Shown here: positions 10,474-20,925 of the stretch, in pieces
Numbering within the stretch: position 1 is the first letter of the stretch
How the letters are laid out: each line of letters opens with the position of its first letter
Source: Vicia villosa
Lineage: Eukaryota > Streptophyta > Magnoliopsida > Fabales > Fabaceae
Direction: 5' to 3'
DNA: 64,000 nt
NCBI RefSeq assembly: GCF_029867415.1
Contig: NC_081185.1
Coordinates: forward strand, 42,850,766 to 42,914,765
Translations under genes and position numbers: made by a program
The notes under the pieces: model-generated
Databases searched by the model: none
Seen by the model: only the letters and a program-made list of their open reading frames with translations
What the model was told of the DNA's origin: nothing

Positions 10474-12355
10474 TTCTTGAAATGCATTTTAAATTTTAAC
10501 AGTCACTTTCTTGAAACAAATGTTTTCATAAAATAAAATGAATTTACTTGCAAAAATAAAGGTGAAATTTCTTTCTGAGGTTTGCAAACAGTAGGAAGAA
10601 TGCAAACAGCTGCTCCAAGAACGGTTGAGACTCTGGGAACCCATATTTCCCCATGAGGTCGCTTTGCGAACGTCTCCCTATGACGAGTCTTTACTTCAAT
10701 TCATATTATTTACTTCGGACAGCGGACAACTGATAGCCAGATATTCCAAACAGAGTTCGAATTACAAGAAGAGGACATCTTCAGATCTACAAGAATTCAA
10801 GTCGTATCATTAGGATTTTACATCCGCGACAATTCTATTCACATTCACTTTACATTTTATAATTGTCATAATATTCATGCATACATTACATCACAACTGC
10901 ATAGTCAAATTAGGCTTTTAATCGTGAGAATGCCCGAGTCATAAGGGCATGAACTCAAGTTTCCCCTGCAAGTCCTGGAGAAACTTTTTCCTGCAAGACA
11001 ACGATCCATGTAGAAAGATTTCCCCAAGCAAGTCAACAGATGGTAGTCTCCCTCAAAGAGATAGTTTGTTCACTTTTGGAATTCCTTTGCCGAGATTCTC
11101 CTGCAAAGCAACATTCAACAGTCTTTTTCAGATAAGATAGTCTGCTTCGCATTTTGGGCTTCCCCAAAAGTTTGGCATTTCCCCAGCAAGGTCGAGAGAT
11201 GCCACCTTCTTTTTTTCGTCAAAGAAAATAATTCAGAATCTCCCAGCAGATCGACAAATGATTCCCCAGCAGAATCAGTGAATGGTAGTCTTCATCCAGA
11301 AGATAGTTCATGATCCCCAGCGGAGTCAACAAATGGTAGTCTTTCCCCAAGGAAAGACAGTTTGTCTGTTAAATACTCAAGAGATCGACAAATGGCACCA
11401 ATCGACGAATGGCAGTTTTCACCCCGAAAACAGTTCGTCTGCCTTCAAAACAAAGTCATTAGCCCCTCAAAAAGCATGGGCCCATATGGCAATCTTTCAA
11501 AGATGCCAGGTCAAAAGGGAAGATGGCAAAGTTTCTTTATTACCGTCAAATGGTATCTCATCTCCAAGTGCTGATGAGAAGTTTGATGAGGAAACAAACC
11601 CTTGAAGTTTCTTTATTACCGTCAAATGGTATCTCATCTCCAAGTGCTGATGAGAAGTTTGATGAGGAAACAAACCCTTGAAGTTTCTTTATTACCGTCA
11701 AATGGTATCTCATCTCTAAGTGCTGATGAGAAGTTTGATGAGGAAACAAACCCTTGAAGTTTCTTTATTACCGTCAAATGGTATCTCATCTCCAAGTGCT
11801 GATGAGAAGTTTGATGAGGAAACAAACCCTTGAAGTTTCTTTATTACCGTCAAATGGTATCTCATCTCCAAGTGCTGATGAGAAGTTTGATGAGGAAACA
11901 ACCTGTGAAGTTTCTTTATTTACCGTCAAATGGTATCTTACCTCCAAGTGCTGGTAAGAAGTTTGACGAGGGAACAAACCTTTGGAAATTTTCTCTTTAT
12001 CTGAGATATTGTCCAAACGCAACTAAGACCAGTTTCGAGATTTGGACATCCGGAACGAGAGGAGGTTGTTTACCTTTCTCTAAGTATCAACACTTAGTTA
12101 AAGAAGATGGATTGCGCATCCTACATTGCCATCCATTCACCAGAATCCACATCAAGTATTTCTGCAGGAGTTTGTCTCCTCATCCCCCGCCAAGTGCGAC
12201 AACGGGATCAAATCATGCAAAGATTTTATCAATTACAACATCTTAGGAGCGCCCAAAATTCGGGCATTCTTTGATATTTAAGTCTCTTTTATGCAGGAGA
12301 GATCGAGATCTCAATCTCTCTCCCTCCAGATAAAAGAAACTTAAATAGGGGCATC
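10474..12355 (+). mobile_element. 3' internal region of Ogre-like element 2
   Basis: Non-coding DNA leading to a polypurine tract (AAATAGGGGCATC, about 12343-12355) and an LTR start TGTCATACCC. It holds a tandem array at 11529-11985 and many CCCCAGC/CCCCAAC words. Apparent open frames within it come from the 76-bp periodicity, which is not a multiple of three, so the array runs through all frames. The element is cut by the gap on the left. Confidence 0.65.
11529..11985 (+). repeat. Tandem array, six copies of a 76-bp unit
   Basis: Copies begin AAGTTTCTTTATTACCGTCA at 11529, 11605, 11681, 11757 and 11833, with a sixth, slightly altered copy from 11908. The first five are almost identical, which suggests recent amplification or homogenisation. 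The array lies about 370 bp before the polypurine tract, the same kind of position as the array in element 1. Confidence 0.95.
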
Positions 12356-13908
12356 TGTCATACCCTAATTTTTGACCCCCCTGAGATGACATATCTTTAG
12401 GATTTTTCATCAGGTCAAGACAAGTACCCAGAGCAGTCATTTCTCCATCTGGTACCTAATCGAGGATGTTCAAAGACAAGAAAGCTCAGGCAAAGGATCA
12501 ATCAATACAAAGACTAGTCTCTAATACAATCATGGGGCTCAAAAACTTCACTTTTCTCATCTATGATTGATTAGACATCCAGTCATATGAGTACAGGTTT
12601 ACTCAGGTCACCAGACTAGGGTTTTGAGCCTATCAAGGACTGAAATCAGGGATCACATTTGGGAAACCCTAAAAAAACCTCAGAGGGTCATTCAAAGACA
12701 TCAATCATCTTCAAATAGCTCATATTACAAGGTCTACTGGACATCACACTTCAATTCAAAGTCTACAGTCATTACTTTCACATGGTCGACAAATTAGGGT
12801 TTTGACCTAATTCACCAAGATAGTTGACTTCTGATCAGGGCATGAATCCAAAACTCAAGACATGATTCAAGGATCTCTACTACCTCCATATAATCCATTT
12901 ATATCATCCATTTGGGGAGAAGATCTTATTTCTACACAAAAGCCCAAAAATTCACTTTGTCAGGAAAAAGTCAACTGTGAAGGATCATCATTGACTTTTA
13001 AGGTTTTTGGTCAAAAAATGACTTTCAAAGATCAATATCATCAATATATGGATGTCAAAGTCATTTGGCCAAAGAAATTCAAAGAAATTCATCAAGGAGC
13101 GAAAAGTCGGGAATTAGGGTTTTTGAAGGCATGGTGAGATCTCAAAATTTCACCTACACAACTCAAAAAACTTCCAACATGAAAGTTGTAGATCTTGCCA
13201 AATAAAACAACATCTTACAAGGGAACTTTTTTCAAAAGATCAACCATTTATGAAGTTTTGGAAATTTTGAAGTTTAGGTCATAAACACTTAGAAATTTTT
13301 CTAAGTGTTTTAACCTAGTTTTCTTCCAACTTTGGCCTCATTTTTCACAAATTTCCCAAAGGATTCTGAAGAAGACATAAACTAATGATTTAAAGTAGAT
13401 GTTTAGGGCTTTCCAAATTGTGTTCAACCTTCTCAAAATTCAATTTGAGCTAAGAGTTATGCTTGTTCAAAGTTGGCCTCATGAAGTAAAATTATAGGTC
13501 ATGCATCATTTTGGAACTTTGAAATTTTGTGCACATGACCTCAAATGCAGATGCTACATGACCCATAATACATCTGCAAACATGCCATGCATTCATTTTC
13601 ACCATGCCATAAGAATTGAAGAAGATTCTAAAAACAAGAACATGTGATTATGTAATGATTACATTTGTGAATTTATGGCAAATTGATGAATCACCCAAGG
13701 AATCTTCTCACCAACCAATTAGAGCTCATTTCTGGCTCAGAATTGTCCCCTAAGATCAAGCAAAATCGAGGGCTAGGGGATTGATCAAATGGAATCAAAA
13801 TTCTCTTCATTGCATAAGAGATATTTGCAAATTTCCTTCATGGCTAAGAAACCAAATCAACTTCACTAAGGAAGCTCACTCCTCTGCAGCTATACTGATC
13901 CATTTGCC

Positions 13909-13916
13909 TATAAATA
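13909..13916 (+). promoter_or_regulatory. TATA box of LTR 2
   Basis: GCCTATAAATACAG lies about 1.55 kb into the LTR and is followed by a CT-rich leader (TTGCTTTCTCTTTCTCTTCT) typical of a plant 5' untranslated region. It is the best core promoter candidate in this LTR. Confidence 0.6.
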
Positions 13917-14850
13917 CAGATGCATTCCTCATTCAAAAACACACCAAAGCAACCATATTACTTGCTTTCTCTTTCTCTTCTCTTGTTCATTGTTTTTCAA
14001 AGTTCTTTGGCAAGAAGAATCGATTTCTTCAAACCAGAGCTTATCTTTGGGAAGTGAGCATTCTAACATCTCAAGGGAGGTCATTTGAGGTGATCCAAGC
14101 ACCTGGATCACTTCTGTAGGTGGAGGAACACCATTGTTGCTCTCACTTTGGAGCATCTGCAGTTAGAGTAATTCAGAAGGTTTCAAGGCAAGCCAATCAT
14201 CCAGACACACTCCTCAGGTCATAGTGAAGCTAACCAGATGGCTGCAGCTCATCTGTAACTCGAGAATCAACACCCTCCATGTTCACTTGAAGCTGAAATC
14301 GAGGGAGGTCCATAGAACAATTCAGGAGGTTTGAGGTCATTACAAGCATTCAGTTAGCATCACTGAGCCACAAGGAAGCTTTTGGGATCGTTCATACAAG
14401 CCCAGTTGCTCTCTATCATCCTCACGATCTCCATTTTCAGAGGTAAGTTTCTGAACTCTCTCTCTTTAATTTAAGTACTCTTTGTGAAATAGCTCGATTC
14501 TATCTTGTTCAGCATCATCAGAGGATTGAAAACCCTCTATCATCATCCATTTATCTTTCAGTATGGTCATTTAATTTAATTTTGAAATTTTAGGGTTCTT
14601 CACGATTTCTGGTAAATTAATTAGATGTAGTTAATGATAGTTCATGTTAGTTACATATTTAGAATCGTGAGTGAATTTAGAGCAAGTTTCATGTTTACAT
14701 CGTTGCAAATGGTTGAGAAACGAGTAAGTTCATAAATTCAAAAATGGAGAGCTTGAGGTAGAAGATGAAGATGGTGGTGGCGCGCAATTTTGAATTCTCA
14801 GGGGAGAGTTTATTTTATTTTGAATGGTGTGCGTTTTATTAACGACTGAA

Positions 14851-14929
14851 TAACTTGCCCTAGTGGCCACACATGCGCTCTTAGTCTCCTCATGCCAAAG
14901 GTCTGGGGTTCGAATCCCCCTCGCCCCAG
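14851..14929 (+). pseudogene. tRNA-like module 1 in LTR 2
   Basis: A perfect pol III B box, GGTTCGAATCC (14907-14917), stands about 40-50 bp after an A-box-like TTGCCCTAGTGG (14855-14866). The 3' end reads CTCGCCCCA, like an acceptor strand, but no matching 5' acceptor strand is present, so it cannot fold as a full tRNA. It is a tRNA-derived remnant or SINE-like head, not a working tRNA gene. Confidence 0.5.
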
Positions 14930-15009
14930 ACTTTTTGGTTCTTTTATTTTTCAAAGATTTACAACTTGTTTTGAAACATAACCAAATGAAGGCAAGTCAC
15001 TAACACTGA

Positions 15010-15082
15010 GCGCGCGTTGGCTCAGTGGTGTTGTTTTGGGCTGGTAACCTCAAGGGCGTGGGTTCAAACCCTCCAAGGGCCA
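15010..15082 (+). pseudogene. tRNA-like module 2 in LTR 2
   Basis: TTGGCTCAGTGG (15017-15028) matches the pol III A box and GGTTCAAACC (15061-15070) the B box. Between them CTGGTAA can form a seven-base anticodon loop with anticodon GGT on an imperfect stem. The T arm is GTGGG-TTCAAAC-CCTCC with one mismatch. The 5' and 3' acceptor strands do not pair. A tRNA(Thr)-like origin is possible but weak. Confidence 0.45.
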
Positions 15083-16189
15083 AAACTTGTTTTTTTAACA
15101 CTAATTTCTTTCATTTCTCTTCACAACTTCACATATTTATTTAACCTATCAGAATAAATCATTTTCACTTCATTTTTCATACACCTATTATTTAATATAT
15201 CTATTTTGTGAATAGTCAAAAAAATCATAAAAATATTATTTATTTCTTGAGTTTTTAATTAGGTTTAAAATAGTATGTTTTAAGTGTTTTCTTAAATACT
15301 TTAAATATATATATTACTTTATTTTAACCTAATCACTTTGTAAATAAGTTTATGATAAAACCCTAATTATTTAGGTCTTAATTAAGTAAAAATCTTTATT
15401 TTTACTTTAATTAAGTTGACTTTTGTCAAATTTCAAAGCTGTTATCAATCTCCGATTAAACGGATGATTAAGGTTTTCAAACAACAAAACCTTATATCAT
15501 TTCAAATCATTTTCAACTGCTTTTATCACCAGTACTGTAAAGTACTGGGCCTCTAATAGAGTGTAAGTCCCAAAAACCTTCTCTTCTTAGCTTGTTTTCA
15601 AAACTGTATTTTCAAAATCTTCTTTCTGTTTTCAAAACATTCTTCTGGTATTTGAAGGGCATTATTCCCGGTGAAACTCCTCAGATACCTATGTGACCTT
15701 TGTCCATCTTCACTTCTTCTGTTTTCAAAAACCATTAGCTGTTTATCATATACATTCAACTGTTATCAACAAAAACAATAAAAATACTGTTGAGGCTCTG
15801 TACATACTTCTTCAATGGCCTCCACTCCATCCAGGTTAGGCTTTACAAGCTTTCAATTTACAGTCTTTGTTTAAATTACTGTCAAATATAAACTGTGCAC
15901 ATATATTAGTTTAGAACTGCGTTTGAGTATAAACCTTAGGACAGTTAAACTATATATATATTATTAGGAATATGACCTAGGATTGAGAATGTCTTCCCGG
16001 TGAAGGCTCTTTCCTAATTAGAGATCTGTAGTTCAAACCCCCAAGATGAATTATTCCCGGTGAAACATCTTGGCAAAAACCTTAGAATCCAAATAATAGG
16101 ACACATCCACCCAAAGAGGAATTATTCCCGGTGAAACCTCTTACCCATTTGCTTAGAGCCAAAATAAGTTCAAAACTACATAAGCTTTC

Positions 16190-17800
16190 TCTTGTGCTAT
16201 AACAAGGACCCTCGGTTAGCCTCCTCTTGGGCTTTGTACAAGGACCCACAGGCTTCTTAAAAGCATTTCCAGCTTCCTCTTGAGCTTGTATACAAGGACC
16301 CATCAGGTTTCTTATAAACATAGGAACAGGTCTTTAGTCACCTTTTAGCCTACCCTGGTGAGTTTCTTCCAATTTAAACCAGACTTTAAACAAGCTAAGT
16401 TTGTCTCAATTTTGCATTGAGTACACTTTTTGGAATGAGAGACATGGACAGTCTCTGTCACCCTTATCTTCATCAATCTTCCATAGCAGAGTCTAGGATT
16501 CATGTTTGATCATCCTCAGCATTGAGTCAGCCTTCATCTTGGGCTTTAAACAAGAAGTCTCACTAGATAATCTTTCTGCCAATCCTTTCATCCTTTAATA
16601 ATTAATGGAGTGCTACCCAAATCAATTATCATTTTAACAAAAACCCCTGGAAAGGGATAGCCTCCAAAATTAATTAATAAATAATTTCATTCTCTTAGGA
16701 GATAATTTCCCCAAAAGAGTCAAAATCCCTGGAAAGGGTCAGCCTCCAAAAAACATGATAAAGTCAGTCTTTTACCAAACAATTTCACCAGTAGAGTCAA
16801 AATCCCTGGAAAGGGTTAGCTTCCAAAGAAAAACAGTCTTTTAATAAATAAAACCTCCTCAGTAGAGTCAAAACCAACAAAAACAGTTAGCCTCAACCTT
16901 GGGCTTCATACAAGGCACCCAAACAATAAAACTCCCCTGTTAAGAGTCAGCCTCAACCTTGGGCATTGTACAAGGCAGATAATAGAGTCTCCCCAGTGAG
17001 TTCTTCATCATTCAGTAGCCACAACCTTGGGCTTTGTACAAGGCAGATAAACCATATCTTTCATGTGTCAAAGATTCCTAACACTTAGGATCTTTCCCCA
17101 TATAGTCATCAATACTTAATTCATTTAAGAGTCCGCCACAACCTTGGGCTTTGTACAAGGCAGAAAATAGTTTTTTTCCCCTAGCTAGAGTCAGCCACAA
17201 CCTTGGGCTTTGTACAAGGCATATAAATAGAGTCTCCCTAAGTAGAGTCAGCCTCAATTCTGGGCTTTGTACAGAACACTAAAATACCCTGTAATTAATC
17301 CCCAGTGGAGTCATCTCCCAGAGTCATTAATATTAATTAATCAATCAAAAAAAAGCCTCAAGCTTGGGCCTCATACAAGCCAGCTAAAGTCAAATCTTTT
17401 ATACAGTAGATAGACATAGCTTATCTCTATAGAGAGATATTTTTACTACTCTACCACATTCAAACAAACAAACATTTCATTTCAATTTTAATCAAGTCTC
17501 CCATTTAGGATTTTGAAAGGCATGAGCTGGCAGTAAAACCCAGACATGTGGTAACTTTCCCTAATTTGGATGAGCATCTTTCTTTCATTTAAGAGGCATT
17601 TGACTGGTATACTTGCACATACACAAGTAAGGTCCCCCTCTTGAATGAAATGAATTCAGTTATTCTGTCACTCCTTTAAATGTTTGTGGTAGAATAGTAC
17701 TAATACCTCTCTGTAGAGATAATTTCATGTCTCTTTACTGTAAACAGAGATTTAATTCCAAGCTTCAACCTTGAGCTTCAAACAAGGCACCAAAAATAAT
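16190..17800 (+). repeat. Dispersed hairpin repeats in LTR 2
   Basis: About eleven copies of a core like CCTTGGGCTTTGTACAAGG occur at irregular spacing (near 16222, 16271, 16537, 16898, 16955, 17026, 17140, 17199, 17255, 17360 and 17767). Each can form a 5-bp stem with a nine-base loop (ten in one copy). Stem bases change in matched pairs between copies: CCTTG/CAAGG, TCTTG/CAAGA, GCTTG/CAAGC and TTCTG/CAGAA. Interleaved are three CCCTGGAAAGGG hairpins (16647-16810, CCCT-GGAA-AGGG), and four TTCCCGGTGAA words lie upstream (15662-16130). Confidence 0.8.
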
Positions 17801-18326
17801 TAATTTCCCTAGTTAGTTCCCCGAACTACATTAAGCTCTGACTTCCACTAGGGATATGTAGGCATGAGGTTCACAAGGAATCTCAGCGAGCTAATAAAAT
17901 ACCAAAAATAGTCAGTCTGTCTGTCTGTCTGTCTTCTTTAATCAATTCAATTCCTTCTCCTAATACAAAGGAGAAACTTTCCCAATCATTAGCAATAAAC
18001 ACAAACACAATGACACAGAGAAGGTTCCTGTAGAGTACTACAGATATGTAGGGTGTTTAAACACTTCCCTATGTATAACCGACCTCCCGGACTCCAGAAT
18101 TTCTAGTCTAGGTGTAAATCCCCACACTTAGCAAACTCCTAGGGTTTAGTTGAGATCTTTTTTTCCCTTTCGTACTCGTAGGACAAATAAGAAAGTTCGT
18201 GTGATATCGTAGGAAGAACTGAAATAAAATTCATCCCGCCACGGGCGCATTCTCCTTCCAAATTTCGCGTGAAGGGTTTAGCGTGCCGTCCTCCCAAGTG
18301 AAACGGGGAGGTAAAAGAAAACGACA

Positions 18327-19961
18327 CCACAGCCACTGAGAAGAAAATTTCGGGAAGAGATGACACATGATATGAAGCAACAGCTTGAGAATGAGAAATG
18401 CCTCTGCAGAACACTCTTGATTACCACATGGCAAAAGATTCTGATGAAGTCACACAAGAATTTGTAATGCTTTAGGGATTCGAGCAATGCGAATGATGCA
18501 GTGCTCAAGACCAGAATACGTCTTGCTTATCCCTCGGTCGGGAGCCCCAAGCAACTTCCACATATGTACAAGAGGTAATCACCATGTTAACTTCAATATC
18601 CAAACTGTTCGGAGTGAGCATAAATGACCTTTGCAGTTCTTGATATCAGGCACTAGGCACGAACACACAATGTCTAACTCGAAGGAGTCGCGACCTTTTA
18701 TGGCTTTCAAACTTTTCCTCCAAGAGGTGGAATCTTTTGTCAATTTCAATAATCTGAAACTTGAAGACTTCAATTTCCAAATTATTCTAATGATGTGAAT
18801 TCTCCTTAACAAGAATAGGAATCTCAACATTATTTCAAACATTCTGATTCATAAGACCTTCTCATGGGTGAGATTACCATTTGCGTCTAGACTTTGAGGA
18901 AATTGTCTCAATCCTTGTCTTAGAGAAAAACCTGAATAACTTTCATACACTGATTCATGTTAATCCCCATTTATGTTCTCATCTCATTCAAAAACCTCAC
19001 GGAGTTGTTCCATTGTTAACTTTCAAGCACATAGCGGTGAGAAGTCAACTTTGTTGGTGAAGTCAGAATTGGAGTAGAAAGGGCCCCCATAAGCTTCTGA
19101 GAGAACTATGAAATGCATGATAGTATGAATGCATGTTTCATTTATGGAGAATCCTAAAGTCTTTTCACACTTTTTGTTTCTCTTTTTATTTTCTCTTTTT
19201 TTTTGTGCATATAGTATCTTTTTTTTCTACTTTTTTTTCGTTTCCTCTTTTTTTGGAAATAGACCTTAGAATCCCCCACAAATGAAGTGGATAGAGTGAT
19301 AATGTTATGCGATGCAAAATCATGGGATCAAGGTCCATATAATCTTAGTAACCACTGTACAATCCTCTGAATAACTGATATAGGTCGGATGTCATGAGAT
19401 CAAAGGTCCGACACCTTTTTGAATACCAGTAAAACCAATAGTCACCAACAGAATAGAATAGTCACCAACGGTACCTGTCATGTATATCCCACCCCACTCA
19501 CAGGTGAATCTAGGTCAAGGTAGGTCAAAAGGTCTTCAGCGTTAACAACTCTCCTGAAACACCATCATTGTTGCAAATACATGCCAACAACGGTATTCCA
19601 TTCGAGTCTCGACTGGTCGTGGGTCTCATGATCGCAATCAACAGAACCTGACTTTCTGTTGGCGTCATGACTATCCACTCTATCCAAGGTATCCTATGTG
19701 TCAACTCTGGCCTGGGTATTGGGCCTTTTACCTCATATAACATCCCACCCAACCTGCAAAACAAGGCAGAAAAATATGTGGTCCCCACGGGGACCCATAA
19801 TATAGTCCAGATGCATGATATGCAAGCGAAAAATAAACATGATATGCAAACACATATACAAACGATGCAAACATATAAACAAACAAAGAAAAAACACCCA
19901 ATAAAAAGAAACAAACAAAGGCTAGGATCGACTCGCTAAGAATGGACCAGCACAGGTCTAT
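18327..19961 (-). mobile_element. 5' leader and degraded gag start of Ogre-like element H
   Basis: On the minus strand this follows the primer-binding site at 19984-19966. It has the look of an Ogre-type leader (phrases such as 'ggtgactattctattctgttggtgactattgg' in essence) and then a degenerate frame beginning near 19017 with MEQLREVFE that is broken by stops within ten residues. No further gag-pol is recognisable before the junction with LTR 2. Short open frames on both strands at 18139-18842 and 19525-19967 show no domain. Element H is truncated here. Confidence 0.5.
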
Positions 19962-19965
19962 CAAC

Positions 19966-19984
19966 ATCCCCAGCAGAGTCGCCA
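19966..19984 (-). other. Primer-binding site of element H
   Basis: On the minus strand TGGCGACTCTGCTGGGGAT stands two bases beyond the LTR end (...GGTAGCGACA). Ogre elements typically use a tRNA(Arg)-type primer with sites of this form. Confidence 0.8.
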
Positions 19985-20648
19985 GCTGTCGCTACCGCGA
20001 AAAATGGAATCGGAGTCGCCACTAATATATTTATCCCATCGCGGGAAAGGAATACCAGGAAACCTAACTCGGAACAAGAACAAGGTCTTTCGACCAGAGA
20101 ACAGGGCACGGGAGTCGGTTACGCAAGGGGAAGGTGCTAGCACCCCTCACGCCCTCGTACTCGATGGTATCCACCTATGTTTGTTTCTATCTAAAGGGTG
20201 TATCTATGTCTAAAACCTAAATGCGAATGAATGCCAAAAGAAATGCGGGGAAAAGAAGGAATTATTTACAAGTGTGCTCGCTTAGGCCCCGCGACCCAAT
20301 GCCTACGTATCCCTTTCAGGAATCAGAGCGACCGTAGTTCGGCTCCATAGTTTCCATTTGTTTTGTGTTTTTTAGTTGAACAGCGGTTATGGTCACAATC
20401 CACGATGCTCGACCTTTGGAGACTTATACGCCTATTTTTGGAAAGGACTTAACTTGTTCTTAAGCAGAATGAACTTTGGTTTGTGTTTTTTATGTAACTA
20501 CATGATGAACAAAACCCAATACAAGGTTTCGCACCACTTCGTCACTTTGTTTTAATTCGAGCCTTTATTAAGTGTTTTTGAATGTTTTTGGTTGGGTATT
20601 TTTTAAGGGAATTTACTTTGCGATTAGAATCACATAAAATGTATAATG

Positions 20649-20925
20649 ATCGAGAAGCAGATTAGGGAATGAATCCCACTCACTTCTATCCCATTATATA
20701 ATGTTCAAGAAACAGATTAGGGAATGAATCCCACTCATTTCTATCCCATTAATTAATGTTCGAGAAACAGATTAGGGAATGAATCCCACTCATTTCTCTC
20801 CCATTAAGTAGTGACCGAGAAACAGATTAGGGAATGAATCCCACTCATTTCTATGCCACTAAGTGATTGAGAAACAGATTAGGGAATGAATCCCACTCAT
20901 TTCTCTATCACTTTCTTAATGTGAT
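20649..20925 (-). repeat. Tandem array in LTR H, five copies of about 52-60 bp
   Basis: On the plus strand each copy reads GAGAAACAGATTAGGGAATG then AATCCCACTCATTTCT and ends in a variable TATCCCATTAA spacer. Cores are nearly identical while spacers vary in length, so the conserved part may be under some constraint or be freshly homogenised. Confidence 0.9.

Larger units (their letters stand above)
12356..18326 (+). mobile_element. 3' LTR of Ogre-like element 2 (about 6 kb)
   Basis: Starts TGTCATACCCTAATTTTTGA after the polypurine tract. The diagnostic late block ('atatgtagggtgtttaaacacttccctatgtataaccgacctcccgg' in essence) is at about 18040-18090. The end at AAACGACA (18326) is tentative: it is the nearest plausible CA terminus. 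The LTR contains a TATA box (13909), two tRNA-like modules (14851-14929, 15010-15082), an AT-rich stretch (about 15100-15450) and a hairpin-rich 3' half (about 15650-17800). No protein-coding frame is convincing. The next segment is in the opposite orientation. Confidence 0.65.

Noticed and set aside
11529..11985. Regular repeats that could suggest a CRISPR array
   Set aside because: Units are identical along their full length with no unique spacers, there are no cas genes, and the host is a plant.
11282..12246. Several overlapping ORFs of 60-140 codons
   Set aside because: They repeat with the 76-bp tandem array in different frames and have no domain.
14730..14954. Minus-strand ORF with ARGIRTPDL
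   Set aside because: The peptide comes from reading a tRNA-like B box backwards; such ORFs are common annotation artefacts in plants.
18139..18842. Minus-strand ORFs near 18.1-18.8 kb as a captured host gene
   Set aside because: No recognisable domain, overlapping frames, and the region sits at the junction of two LTR elements.
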